Shown here piece by piece: positions 1 to 11,065 of a DNA stretch of 64,000 nt. The number at the start of each line of letters is the position of its first letter. Positions within the stretch are counted from its first letter, which is position 1. Origin of the DNA: Allantophomopsis cytisporea. Its lineage: Eukaryota > Ascomycota > Leotiomycetes > Phacidiales > Phacidiaceae. The notes under the pieces were generated by a model that searched no databases, had not been told where the DNA came from, and was given only the letters and a program-made list of their open reading frames with translations. The position numbers were made by a program, and so were the translations under genes. The DNA is taken from the NCBI GenBank assembly GCA_024752435.1, contig CP103036.1, positions 1,798,001-1,862,000 of the forward strand, written 5' to 3'.

Positions 1-1
1 G

Positions 2-583
2 GCACTTCTGACCGCCAAGCTCGCTGAAACTCCAGTCATATCCCTCAATGCTACTGATTACGCCGAAGCGCTCATCGGGTACGTTGCGAAAGTTGAGTCT
101 CAACTCCATTCCGTCATCCCGACTGAGGAGGAAGAATTTGAGGCTCGTGCCCGTCCAGCACCAAAAGCTCCACGCGGCGATTTCGAAAGCCTCTCACTCT
201 CCTTCAAGAAGCTTAACCATGCAGCCCATAAGCTTCGCAAGGTTGCTGTTGAGCACGACGCCTACGCCGCCGACTTGGCCTCTCAAGCTGGCGAGGATAT
301 CCCTTGGTGGAAGTGGCTCTCCAAGCTCAAACTGTTCTACAACATCAAGAAGGTAAATGGCAAGTATAAGTACCTTGAGAGACAGTTCTTGTACCAGCCG
401 GGTTTGGACAGCAGGTCTTGGTTCAAGCATGTCATATTCGCTCCTGGATTATGGACCGGCTATGCTGGCGCCGTTTTCCCGGGCCTTGTCGAGTCGATTG
501 ATGAGAAAGATTGGGTGAATGCGCAAAAGTGGGTTGGTATTATTGAGAACTGCTTCAAGAATGCTAAGGCTTCTCTTGAATAG
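2..583 (+). CDS. Glutamate carboxypeptidase II / transferrin-receptor-like M28 peptidase, C-terminal part (partial)
   Basis: The reading frame is open from the first bases of the window to a TAG at 581-583, giving 193 residues; the 5' part lies outside. The visible part matches the C-terminal TFR-like dimerisation domain of the NAALADase/glutamate carboxypeptidase family. It is helix-rich, has FLYQPGLDSRSWFKHVIFAP near residue 145 and then an Asp-Glu-rich segment ending the protein. This domain packs the two subunits of a membrane-anchored zinc exopeptidase (yeast relatives Vps70/Tre1/Tre2). The catalytic M28 zinc ligands would lie upstream and cannot be checked. No intron is visible in this part. 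Confidence 0.85.
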   Translation, partial: ALLTAKLAETPVISLNATDYAEALIGYVAKVESQLHSVIPTEEEEFEARARPAPKAPRGDFESLSLSFKKLNHAAHKLRKVAVEHDAYAADLASQAGEDIPWWKWLSKLKLFYNIKKVNGKYKYLERQFLYQPGLDSRSWFKHVIFAPGLWTGYAGAVFPGLVESIDEKDWVNAQKWVGIIENCFKNAKASLE

Positions 584-734
584 ATGGGATTTTTATGTTC
601 ATTTGGCTCTCTCATCAACCCATGATGGGTGCTTGAATATAGTGAATAGCACATAAATGAAATCATGGTTTATGACTGACACGCACTATTCAAAATCCAC
701 AGACCGGATCACCCACTTATGTTGTTTGCACCAA

Positions 735-1062
735 TTATTCGTATACCATACAAAAATAACATCTCTGATGCCCACAATGAGGACAAACTTCTCCATAAAT
801 GTTGCCATTAACTTTCCGACCACATTCACTGCAAAGCCACTGTCCTTCCAAAGGTGTTGTAACAATGCCCGATAATATTGTGTTCTCAAAGTCGAATCCA
901 AACAGATGAGTTCCGGAGCGCCATGTTTTTGAGGTGAAGATGCCGAGAGGGTTCTGCAGAAATGCAGCGACCGAAATCTGATTCTCGAAATTGATTGGTT
1001 AGTGATGAAGCCTTACACATCAGAGGCTAAGAAAAACAAGAACTAACTGCTTGTGTAGTCAT
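735..1062 (-). CDS. Small Cys-rich zinc-ribbon-like protein, copy A
   Basis: This is a two-exon gene of 85 residues. Exon 1 is 1062..1048 (MTTQA), the intron 1047..978 (GTTAGT donor, CACTAACC branch, CAG acceptor), and exon 2 977..735. The C-terminal half carries CSECG, then VNGNIYGEVCPHCGHQRCYFC. The six cysteines in three pairs (CxxC, CxxC, CxxC) plus a His suggest zinc binding. No signal peptide is seen. It is closely related to the gene at 1890-2137, sharing VNG-IY--CP-CGHQRCYYC and similar flanks, so the frame is under evident conservation. The family is not one I can name. Function is unknown; a role tied to the neighbouring STAND/ankyrin gene is only a guess from position. The first exon is the weakest part. 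Confidence 0.55.
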
Positions 1063-1395
1063 TTCTGAAACTCGTTATCAAAATTTCCCAGGTTTCGTCA
1101 GTATGATTTATCACTGAGTATTCCGTCCTTGTTCTGATATGGCAAAGGAAGATCCAGAGTGCGGGGTTTATGAGTTGCGCTTGAATCTCCCCTTGTAATC
1201 CCATGTGATTGATAGAGCCTCCGAGTTTCGTTCCACAGGTTTTACGAATTATCCTGATTTGTCACGGTGGACTTTCACTAGCCGGTCAAAGCCCAGAGTG
1301 TTGGGAGAGTACTATATAGCTGATGAGAACGATGCAGTTATCTACAGTCACACGCTTCATTTCGGGTCTTCTATCGTGAAAGGTATGAGCAAGAA
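1063..1395. other. Intergenic, no gene seen
   Basis: This 333-bp AT-rich spacer lies between small zinc-ribbon copy A and the ankyrin relic. No conserved frame is seen on either strand. Confidence 0.5.
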
Positions 1396-1775
1396 CTACA
1401 AAATAATCTGAGTGGAAATGCGTTTCTTCATTGCACCCAAGGACCAGGCTATACTTCCCCCATTCAACCAACTTCCAATAGTTGGATAACACATCATTGT
1501 AACACAATCATGCTCCCAATCATCATAGAAGTCATCTGGACTCTGCTCAAACTCTATATGATCTAGTTCAAGTTTTATTTGGCATGGAGTGCTGATTACG
1601 TATGAAACTGGCCATTCGCAGCAGTTTTCTCTCACACCTTCCAAAATCTGGCAATGAAACTCTGCGCTTATGTATCATTCGAAGCCATTTGGCAAGGCTG
1701 ATCCACATTGATATTTTAGGAACCAGTGATTAGCAAAATCGATCGTGAGAGAAATGGGGTCAGACCACAGGCACC
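1396..1775 (-). pseudogene. C-terminal relic of a STAND/ankyrin paralogue, frameshifted
   Basis: The DNA aligns over roughly 1430-1770 with the 3' part of the ankyrin gene at about 2820-3160. For example, gagagaaatgg occurs near the inner end of both, and the peptides SPDDFYDDWEHD and RPDDFFMVWED correspond. The upstream part reads in one frame (KWLRMIHKRRVSLPDFG, matching RWLRVLHKSGVSLSDFG) and the downstream part in another. At least one frameshift therefore lies near 1610-1640. The N-terminal STAND domain and ankyrin repeats are absent; homology stops near 1770, next to the 3' flank of zinc-ribbon copy B. This looks like the truncated end of a tandem duplication. Confidence 0.6.
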
Positions 1776-1889
1776 ACATAAATGATTTCATGGTTTACGA
1801 CTAAGATGCGGAACACAAGTGTTGTATCATTGAGAATCCAACCCCCGATTATGAATACCCTCTCAAGTAATAACCGCTACAAGAACCCA

Positions 1890-2137
1890 TTATGAAATTA
1901 CAACACAATAATAACATCTTTGATGCCCACATCGAGGACAATATCCTTCATAAATACTGCCATTGACCTCCAATCCGCAATGGCACTGCCACCACCCCTG
2001 ATACCAAGATAAACTGTTGCCAGCTAGATTCGAGAGAGATATACTATCATGACCCGGCGAAAGCCTTGCTCCAGGGTGCCGCGTATTTGATGTTAATTCT
2101 TCGGTCGGAAATTCGCGAAGAGATATGACGATGGATC
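1890..2137 (-). CDS. Small Cys-rich zinc-ribbon-like protein, copy B (5' end unresolved)
   Basis: An open frame ends at TAA 1892..1890. It encodes WWQCHCG followed by VNGSIYEGYCPRCGHQRCYY, clearly related to copy A (735-1062). The upstream stretch also aligns (FPTEELTSNTRHPGARLSPG against copy A residues just after its intron). The first Cys pair is CxC here rather than CxxC. I find no ATG in frame before a stop near 2160, so either a short 5' exon lies further upstream, as in copy A, or this copy is a pseudogene. The 3' flanks of A and B are also similar (cataaatg...tcatggttta near 655 and 1777), which supports duplication of a larger unit. Confidence 0.45.
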
Positions 2138-2813
2138 TCTCGTTTTCACACTGTGCTGTTCAGTACGGGTTTCAAGTCTCAAGACTCTAATATGCGAACG
2201 GGGGCTCACCGCGTCTGTACACATCTTTCAAATTCTCTATAAAAGATTATGTCTTCGAGATTATGTGATCAGCTTAGATGGTCACTGTTCCCCTCACTGA
2301 GCGTATCCATAGTGGAGTATTCCAATTTGTAAGACAATGTGGATATATAGACTTTGGAATACAGGATTGCGGGGTCTCAAGCCTACTTTCTGATCCTGGA
2401 AGATGCATATACCCAATCAGTTTGACTATCAATCGACTTGCCTGCTGGGAATCGCCTTCTATTCGCCCACATACCCTATGCAGAAACACCTGAACTTAAG
2501 CATTAAGGTTCTGTCCGGAAAATTATAGGCGACTGCATACTCATCAAGAGTTGTACATTTATTCTGAGCCCAACACTTATTGGGAGCGCATCTAATCGTC
2601 CAAAGTTGACCAAATTCTCCCTATCATACATTGATTCAGAAACAGCATCGTTAAAAGCGATACACATGCGGGAAGGCATACACTTATTGACAGCCGCGTC
2701 TTAATTCAAAAGTGAACACTCGTTAAAGACTGAAGACATATCTCCAGCCAAAAAGCTATTGCGAACTATACCAGTCGGTTATGCAAATAAATGGCGACTA
2801 TAAAATCTTATAT
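2138..2813. other. Intergenic, nothing convincing
   Basis: About 680 bp lie between zinc-ribbon copy B and the 3' end of the ankyrin gene. Frames on both strands near 2274-2493 overlap each other and show no recognisable motif. This stretch could hold the missing first exon of copy B. Confidence 0.4.
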
Positions 2814-5009
2814 CTACCACTGCTCGAAGGATCCTGGTATTTTACGCTCCGTGTTTTCGACGAGCTCCCAAAATTCAGGCAAAACATCATTTATAACAAA
2901 ACAATCTTCCCAAACCATAAAGAAATCATCAGGACGCTCCCCGAACTCCATTGAAACTATCTCAAAATTGCTTCCATCCATCGTGCTATATAGCCATGAT
3001 ATCTCGCCACTGAGCAGAACTTGTCTTTCACGCATCCCAAAATCCGACAATGAGACTCCACTCTTGTGTAAAACTCGCAACCACCTGATAAGGATAGTGC
3101 GTATTGAAGATTTTGGAACCAGAAGACAGCTGCAAAGAACTACCGAGAGAAATGGACTTGAAGCGAAGCCAGCCCCAGAGTTGGAGGTGAGCAAATGAGG
3201 ATCGGACCCACAAGCAAGAAGCTCTACCATTATGCTTTCTAAAGCGGTAGCACAGTTATGGCATTCTACCGCGTGAACGCCTGTTTCGATTTGCGCAACT
3301 AGAAATGCCCACGATCTAGTGATAGTGTGGAAGAGAGTGTTTCCATTATCCGTATGGAAGGTTGCAATCCTGTGATCTGGACGATTTCCGGGCATCGAAA
3401 CTCGAAGTAAGGCCGGTGTGTTCGCCCAACCAAGAAAGGCTATTTGCATAAGCTTATGCATACTGTCGATGAATGATCTTTCAAAATCCATTATCGGCAC
3501 AGGTGAGTATGTCTCGAGACACCGCATGAAATCTGCTGGTCCTCGATATAAGTGAAAGATATCATGACCTTGTGAGTTTGTTGCTAGTAGGTCGCAACTA
3601 CGATGCTCTACTAGAACGCGCATTGTGTCTTCAAAGTCTGTGATATTCTGAGAGTATCGAAAATTGGGAATGCAAGCAAGTGATTGTGCAGGAGTAAAGC
3701 TACGCCGTCTCTGTAAGCTTCATGTTTCGAACAACTGATGACTAGTAGCTTACTCTGAATGACAACTCAACATTGAGGTTGAGAAATGAGTTTGGTCTTC
3801 TTTACACACAAGATGGTAATTACCTCGGGAGTGGGACCTGGCATTTGGATCCAATCCACAGTCTAGCAATAATTTACAGATTTCTGGTTGCATATAAACT
3901 GCCGAATACTATATGATATTAGCAAGTATCTAATGCAGGTTTTGTTTGTATTTACATGAAGCAATGTTCTCCCGGAAGGATCAACATCAAAAGCACTTGC
4001 TTTGCCAAGTATAAAAAGCTTTCGAATCTTATCGATACTTCCAGTAGCACACAACTCTAGGATTGGTGAATTGTAAGAAACAATGTTATATGGTCGTATG
4101 CTGAAGTCCCAACCTTGGGTAGATCGTTTGCAGTTAAAGTTGTACCGCCTTCCAAGGAACCATGTTGGAAGTCGAAGACTGAATACTATTTCATCCGTAA
4201 CCTCGGCATAATTTGACTTCTGATCTCCATCATCTACTGTTGGAAGATGTGTGACACTTCGGTAAGATATAATACCTAGCAATTCATGTGTTGTGGATAT
4301 TCGACATCTTGCCGGTCTCCGTGTTTGGATAGAAGAATTGGTCGGGTTTCTTGGCTTGTAGTGATTGAATTGCTTATGAGATCCATTCGATGTCCGTGTA
4401 TCGAGAGGAGTTGATGGTATACTTTGCTGCTTAGTAGAGATGCTTTGCAACATAGCTCTGATATGAATCATATCTTGAGACCGGGTTATGCCTTCTTGGC
4501 CCTGAACGAACCTGTTGCTCATTAGAACAAACCAAGATATTCGTAGGTTCATCTTCGAAGTCACTTGAAAGGCATACTTACTGGTAGTAGCATTGATTTA
4601 CTAGTATCAGACACATCTTCGCGCGCTCAAGGCGGTCGCGAAGTCCATGAATCTTCGTATTCCGAAGAACCATCCGTATGTTTGCTCTCTTCTTGCCTGC
4701 CTGAATGCCCTTCTCCAAATCCTTCACGGCAAGGCTCAGATCTTCTGCACCTCTTTCGCAGAGCTCGATGGTTCTGTTGATGATATTCTGAATCCGTGAC
4801 GACACATGTTGATGTTTCCCAAAGTTATCTGCAATTTCGTCTAGGACAAGCGTCAACAGCTCAATTTCATCGATGGTCAACCGCAGCTCATATGGAACAT
4901 CTTTGTAAAGGTCTCGGAACTCCTTCAGTTTCTTTATACTGTCTCCAAGCTGTACAGCAAGAGCGAATATACCAGCACTGCTGGCTACTGTGCCCACTAT
5001 TTCGGCCAT
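2814..5009 (-). CDS. STAND-type N-terminal domain / ankyrin-repeat protein (NLR-like)
   Basis: This is a multi-exon gene predicting about 630 residues. Exon 1 is 5009..4582, exon 2 4517..3956, exon 3 3908..3824, and exon 4 starts near 3637 and runs to 2814. The introns of 64 and 47 bp have good signals; the third (3823-3638) is uncertain and could be two. The N-terminus (MAEIVGTVASSAGIFALAVQ) is the helical domain found at the head of fungal STAND/NLR and ankyrin proteins. A middle segment (LPTWFLGRRYNF, then NSPILELCATGSIDKIRKLF and GRTLLH) matches the pre-ankyrin and ankyrin region of that family. Ankyrin units continue (EICKLLLDCGLDPNAR, LVEHRSCDLLATNSQG). No NB-ARC or NACHT P-loop is visible. 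Such proteins are associated with fungal non-self recognition; a role here is inferred from family only. Confidence 0.7.
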
Positions 5010-5461
5010 TATTCAATTAAAGAAGTTAGGATAGAAGCTTATGCGTTTTCTTAACAGCCTTATATCAGATTCCAAAGTCAGCCCTACTTGCATGCACTGC
5101 CACCACACATGTAACAGCGGTAGGCTGATGAGCCTTACTTTCATTTTCTCTCAATTCGGGTTGTTAAATTGGGCATGGCAAACTTGATAAGACGAGTTGT
5201 ATTCACTTGATAATATTTCATCATGGACTACCTAAAATAAGCATTGTCGATCAAATGTGCATATGCGTCCATCGAAGAAAATTTAGTGGGAGATGTTCAT
5301 CACATAGACGTTGAACGGGTGTTTAATACTATCTACTGTGTAAGGACTATGAATTATCCAAAGTTCAGCCATGCGAAGCCGCATATCATCTAAAACTATA
5401 CATCTATCTACAAAGTACAATTATTTCTTCTGACATTATGTTGTGGCGTCTCTGCTAGGTC
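5010..5461. other. Intergenic upstream of the ankyrin gene
   Basis: This AT-rich stretch contains the presumed promoter of the minus-strand ankyrin gene. No other gene is supported. Confidence 0.5.
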
Positions 5462-5620
5462 ATCGGTGATGCCAATAGTAACTCATGATACCCACAATCG
5501 CAACATCATCCACTTTCTTTATACAGTCGCTAGCATACCTTAATCAAAGCATAAATGTATCTTCAAAAATACAATTGAAATGCCCATCGTCAACATGTGA
5601 CGATCCTTTAGCCACAGCAC
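5462..5620 (-). pseudogene. Probable decayed third copy of the zinc-ribbon gene
   Basis: On the minus strand, gattgtgggtatcatgagtt near 5478-5497 resembles the gatgtgggcatcaaagatgt block that encodes the CGHQRC motif in copies A and B. Neighbouring bases also correspond loosely (ttctttatacagtcgc with cttcataaatactgcc). The cysteine frame is broken and stops interrupt it. The match is short, so this is a weak call. Confidence 0.3.
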
Positions 5621-6096
5621 TACCGGCGGGAGAGCCGCTGCTTGGTAACTCGACCAATACTAAGAGCGGTTAGTAAATATTGCAATTGTTCCGCCGGGTC
5701 CACTTAGGATGCGTGCAGGTTACTGGTCCGAGGAAATACCGAATTGGGAATCGCAGGAGTATATATGTTCCGGTGACATGCCAAGGCGAAGCCGCGCCAT
5801 ATTGCTGGACCTTCAAGTCCACAAACATAGGAAAAGCCCGGCTCATATTCTCGGGACAGCCAACATGACTCAATCCGTCATGGATATTCCCCAATATCCC
5901 CTAAAGTTTATCAATATGACGAAAGTGATTTCAAAAGTATAGGAGTAACCTTTTTCCGGTATGATAACACAATATGTATAACACATATGGCTATCAGTAG
6001 GTCCACCTCTCTAGATTCTCTCTTCCATTCATACTTCCTTTCTTCACTTCTCAAACGAAATATCATTGAACAGTTTCGCCAAAACAATCATCAAAC
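5621..6096. other. Intergenic, promoter of the UPF0303-like gene
   Basis: No convincing gene is seen. The last 100 bp before the ATG at 6097 are pyrimidine-rich (ctctctagattctctcttcc), as is common in fungal promoters and 5' leaders. Confidence 0.45.
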
Positions 6097-6647
6097 ATGT
6101 CAGCTCTCAAAGCCGCTCCGCAAAATGTAGGTCCATCGTTCACAGTATCGTTACCTAGCTGAACTCTACGCAGCCCGATGAGATTCTCGCTCAAGAGGCC
6201 TCTCTTGTCTTGCCCGCATTCAACGCAGACGTAGCTTGGGCCCTCGGAACCATTCTTCGCAATCGCTTGAGGTCGTTGAATACCAGACCAACAGTGATAT
6301 CCATCACTCTTGCCAACAGCAATCGCATTCTCTTCCAAATAGCTACACAGCCTGGAGCTGAAGCAGACAACGAGACCTGGGTTCAACGAAAGCGTGCCGC
6401 TGTTCTGAGATGGGGACATAGCACGTGGTACATTGGGCGGAAGTATGAAGGTGACGAGGTAGCGTTTGCGGCCAAGTTTGGGCTAGGAGAAGGGGCCACT
6501 AAATATGCTATTCACGGGGGCGGAGTACCAATATTTGTTAAGGGCATTGAGGGGCCCGTTGGAGTAGTTGTTGTTAGTGGGTTGAAGCAGGACGAAGATC
6601 ACCAGGTTGTTGTGGAGTCTATCTTGGAATACTTGACCACAGTGTAG
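6097..6647 (+). CDS. UPF0303 / haem-degrading-domain protein (YBR137W-like)
   Basis: Exon 1 is 6097..6126 (MSALKAAPQN) and exon 2 6174..6647, with a 47-bp intron ending CTACGCAG; the product is 167 residues, the usual size for this family. Features include LFQIATQPGAEADNETWVQR, a conserved WVxRKRxxVLRWGHSTW segment, and a glycine-rich C-terminal sheet with a hydrophobic GVVVVSGLKQDEDHQVV strand. This is the GlcG/HbpS-like fold. Yeast Ybr137w is cytosolic and linked to the GET tail-anchored protein pathway; whether this copy does the same is inference. The phase-0 intron keeps the frame into the first conserved residues, which supports the start. Confidence 0.85.
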
Positions 6648-6941
6648 TTTGATGATAAATTATCTTGAAGTGGCAAATTTATCTCCTATTCTTGTAATGT
6701 GATATCACGTTGTCAGCCTCTGCCCAATTCTTCCTACTTTGCAGAGTCTCAAGTATCAAATATTAATCTCGCTCTATACACTGCAACGAGATTGTACAAA
6801 TGGATAAGATTATTACTTCTCAAAACCTCAAACAGCTTGTAAATGTACGGGGCTAAGACTTTCGTCCTTTCTGAAACTTCTAGAGCGATCAAAAAGCAAA
6901 ACTAGGCGCGTACCGTTATCTAACTCCCCTGTTCTGATTTC

Positions 6942-9437
6942 TCAGTCTCTAACAGCATGGTGATCATGGTACAAATCCTTCAAAATGAACCAACACCAAC
7001 GAGCAACAGGGTGCACGGTTTGCATATCTCGCATCCAGTGAAGCAGCATACCATTACTGATATATACCATCTCTGGGTCACCCAAGACAGTAGGTGTTTG
7101 CAGGATTGCTTGTCGTGACTCGCACAGATGCATGAGGATGAGGATGCCGAAAAATCTGTGATAGTGATGTATTTAATGATTGTTCAATGGGGAAGGCTTC
7201 AGATACTTACGAATGACTGTAATCATATAGTTGAGGCGTCAGAGGCGTCGGGCCATTGTACATCGGAAACGTGATTGGCCATAGAAGACAGGCCTGTTAG
7301 CTTGATTAGATGGTGACAAATGAGTGAGGAGGTTATGACGAACACTAAGCGCCTGCCGACAGCATTGAAGATCTTGATCGCTTAGAGTACCTGGATAATG
7401 CAGGAAACGATAAATGTATGGTCTCCAAATTGTGTACAAAGCATATTTGTATCGAGTCTGTAAGGACGCTGCTAGGACAGGCCTCATATCCGACGTGAGT
7501 TGCGAATAGTTCCTTTGCATATTTTGCCATCCACCATTTCGAATGAGTTCTATCGATTCTTTTGCTGCCATTTCATCATTCCATGCTAACTCTGGTGGTA
7601 GATTTTGTCGCCAATTCTCTAACTGGCCAAGTAGTTCTTCGGTGACGCTCACGGAAGGCATCTCATTGTTACCATCATCACCGTCGTCAGTGTTGAATAG
7701 TTTCCCTGAAACCCTTAGCGTACTCTACCTGCGAGTTAAGATGTGTCTTACTGTAAACCTTTTGAGAATCGACAATGCGATCTATGACCGAATTCAAGGA
7801 GATCTGTGCCCGAAAGCACAGATGACTGAATATCTCGGCATCTCTCCTCGAAAGAATGACTGGATTAGGGTGTTGGGGTAACGGTACAGAGACTTTGAAG
7901 GTCATGATATCTGATCCTTCAATGTTTCGATCCCGTGTTGGGCCCCTTGACCATTCAGTCAATGTTTTTAAATTGGGGTACAATGTATACTTACCTTTCT
8001 AGTAGAAGGCACATCCAGTAGCATCTTGATAGCTGATCGCTTTCATTTGTGTCCCAACGAGTGTTACTAAGTTATTGGTCAGATTTAGTCAATCTCAACA
8101 GAGTGTTAGGCTATTGATTTACTTCCTGAGTAGGTTGTGGCACAATGTACAGCCCAAGACTGTCGTGCGCCAGTATTCCTAAGACTGAGTTAGCCTGATT
8201 ATCTCATAGCTATGGTGATTGCATACCAGGTTCCGTGAGCATTGAGCAAAGTAAACTCTACTTATGGTTAGTATCTTGAGTGTAGTGTCCATTCAAGAAG
8301 GGACACCTCTTACGCTGTCAGTACAAAACATTGTAACGATGTGAGGCTCCAGCTACTAGCAACGAGTCCCATCCTTCGCCGGGCTTCATTAAGTAGAGCT
8401 ACCCCTGAGGGCCTGGAACCATTCTGTTCTAGAATTCTCTCTGCATATTGTTGCAAATCCCCATATATTGTTGGATCTCCAAGAGACCTCTCATAGGCCA
8501 ATGACCCCAACGCGACAACCAACAGGACTAACGTCGACCCTTCGTCTTTTTCTTGAAAGGAGCTGTTACATACTCGAGGTACAATAATCTTGATGAAGTT
8601 CTGAGCATCAATTATGGGGTAGACTGCGTGGAATGTCTGAAAATATATCGTACACATTGTCTCCACGTAACGTCGGTTGAGAAAGGTTGTTTCCGACGAG
8701 TCCTCTAGAGTCTTTCCAACCGTGTTATGAAGATCTAAGCGTTCTCCAAAGGACTCATCTTGATGGAAGTTTTCAGAGATCTGACAAAGCCAATGTTCTG
8801 CAGTTTCATCGATTCCTTTCCAGTATGGCGAGGTTGAATTGTCTATGCTCAACAATCGTCTCACCTCGGGCCAAGTCAGGATTCTTTGGATCTCTGTTGA
8901 CTTTTGAGCAGGTACCGTGAACGGGTTCGGAGGTGCATCAGGAGAACGAACAATTCTTCGAGACTCTTGTGGTGCTAGCCGATCAATTTTACGTTCAATG
9001 TTCGTGAGATTTTTCAAGATGTACTTCAATGTTTGGTCTTGTCTAGCTTCATGTAAGCAAGTTATTCGTAGCAAATTCGTAACGACGAAATCTTAAACGT
9101 ACTTGGTCGGCTTCGGATCACGGTATTCACAAGCTACATCCAAACGCTCGCAGACACTGCATCTTGGACGACGTTCATCGCATCGTGATTTGCGTCCTCG
9201 ACAGGTTTCGCAAGCCTTTGAATTGAAAAGTCAGCATGCAAAATTGTGTAATGGGAAAGTCTTGAACCTAAGTCATATGCATATCATATAAATAAAAATA
9301 AAAATAGGAGGTGATGATGACGAGGATATGCTTCGTACCAATGCAGCGAACGATTGTTTGCGACCCCCACTCCCACCCAGAACAGTGCTGGTAGCTCCAG
9401 CCGCATCTAAAGGAGTCGCAGATGTAAAGAAGTCCAT
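6942..9437 (-). CDS. Zn2Cys6 fungal-specific transcription factor
   Basis: This is a gene of about nine exons. Exon 1 is 9437..9339 (MDFFTSATPLDAAG, ending SFAAL), and exon 2 starts at 9215 with the DNA-binding cluster ACETCRGRKSRCDERRPRCS then CERLDVAC. The six-Cys spacing is canonical. A linker helix follows (YILKNLTNIERKIDRL), then the fungal_trans middle region (YVETMCTIYFQTFHAVYPII, SLTSLQCFVLTA, YFAQCSRNLEYWR, CYWMCLLLER). The tail has CLLWPITFPMY and HPVARWCWFILKDLYHDHH, ending at the TGA at 6942. Introns of 49-70 bp keep frame throughout when standard signals are used. It is a nuclear regulator; the targets are unknown. It lies head-away from the UPF0303-like gene, and a long upstream region separates it from DUF885. 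Confidence 0.85.
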
Positions 9438-11065
9438 CTGTCCAATATCTGAAGGTCAAGAGGCCTGCTCGAGATATCCGCGCGGAGTCGGTGACTTCTC
9501 CGTCGTTGTAAATGTCAGGTTGATGGCACGGGCGACGGTCAGCAACTTCTGGGAGGGAGACCTTCGTAGTAGGGAAGCAGCGGGGAGAAGCATGGGGGAA
9601 GTGGGGAGTTCGATGTTCTTGACGGTGCCTTTACTGATAGGTCGGCTTATTGGCCCGTGGTGCATGGTTTGTCTTCGTCTACTCTGTATTATTCTCCAGC
9701 ATTGTGGGCTTGAATGTAGGTTGGTATGGATGAAGTAAGATGATGAGCGTGGAGGCGGAACTCATCAGTTTTGATTGTAGCACTCCTGTAAAGTGAAAGG
9801 TAAGAATGACAAACACGGCAGGGTAGTAGGATGACTGGATAGCAGGGCTATGAGACCGGGGAACATGGATGGTATCCGGATCACTAGAGAGAGCTCTTTG
9901 AATGAGAATTATAATTTATGTATAATTATATGATGCTCTGAAGTATAATCATAGCTTTATATGAATTTACATGCAAGATGGATTGGAAGCAGCGGACTTT
10001 GCCTCCGTTGCGAATAATTGCCCGGGATTCTCATGCACTTTCACTGCTTGTTAACCTTCTTTGGTGAGTGAGTGAGTTGTTATCTGTAGATGATGATAAG
10101 TATCTCATCCGTTGATGCGATTCGAAGGATTTCCATGATTTGCATACTACACCCAAAGTTTAATTACTCCTCAGCCCATATTCTTTCATGTTTCACAATA
10201 TATGATCGACATCACCTTCTTATGGGTGCTTTTCCTTTCGTTTTCCCCTTTTTTGGTTTCCTTTCTGGCAATGGACCTCTGTATACGCCGAGCATATGAG
10301 AGAGTTGAGTATTATTTGTTGAATTGTGACAAAGTGTAGAGAGGAATGTGGGTGGGTGTGCTGCTCGCAGAGTGACCCCCATGTAAATAAGAAAAACGCA
10401 TGTTGGGATAACTGCCATGCACGCAACCTTCCGGGGAGAATCTCTACCCTGCCGGTTTCCGTCGTGCAGTTTTGAATTATGCTTCACCCGCCCTGTGTAG
10501 GCAATTGCAATTACGTTGTAACGGTGCAAGATGAACTGTTGAATCGACTCTTGTAAATTCTCAGGAGAGCCTCTCATGAAATATATAAAACATCAATCCA
10601 TATAATATTGACATGCGCTTATTTGGCGCCCTTCAAGACTGTCACTTCCACAGGCAAAGTCGCTATGTGCCGAGCTTGGCAAGGTTTAAACTTTACCCAT
10701 GAAATACCATCATGGGAGAAATAGGTCGACCAATTGCCCATCATGACCATTCACCCATGCTGTACTCCACGGCAAGTCAATGTGAAAAGACGTGTGGGCG
10801 TCTTTATTCACCCTTGCATTCATGCAATCGATCATGCAATCGATGATCGGAAATTCTGTTAAATCCACTGACGTTATTGTACTACCGCTGATCCCAAGTG
10901 ATCAGAGAGAACAAAAAGTGGTGAAAATATCCTCGTTTCTCGTGTGCCTTCACTGTGAAAATACGACCGGTGGAGTATGCTCTGCACAAACAAACAAGAG
11001 GCCCCCCGCTATCTACACTTTATTCCTTCACCTAATATCATGTACGAACGACCCATCATGATACC
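9438..11065. other. 1.6-kb intergenic region between regulator and DUF885 gene
   Basis: The left half is the promoter and 5' leader of the minus-strand Zn2Cys6 regulator. Open frames occur on both strands (9328-9738, 10212-10577), but they overlap each other, lack known motifs and have low-complexity ends. AT-rich repeats (ataattatatgatg) occur near 9910-9960. No gene is supported. Confidence 0.5.

Noticed and set aside
5670..5942. Overlapping frames upstream of the UPF0303-like gene
   Set aside because: Frames on both strands overlap each other and have no motif.
10212..10577. 121-residue minus-strand open frame
   Set aside because: No recognisable motif, low-complexity Lys/Gly-rich end, overlaps another frame on the same strand; likely chance.
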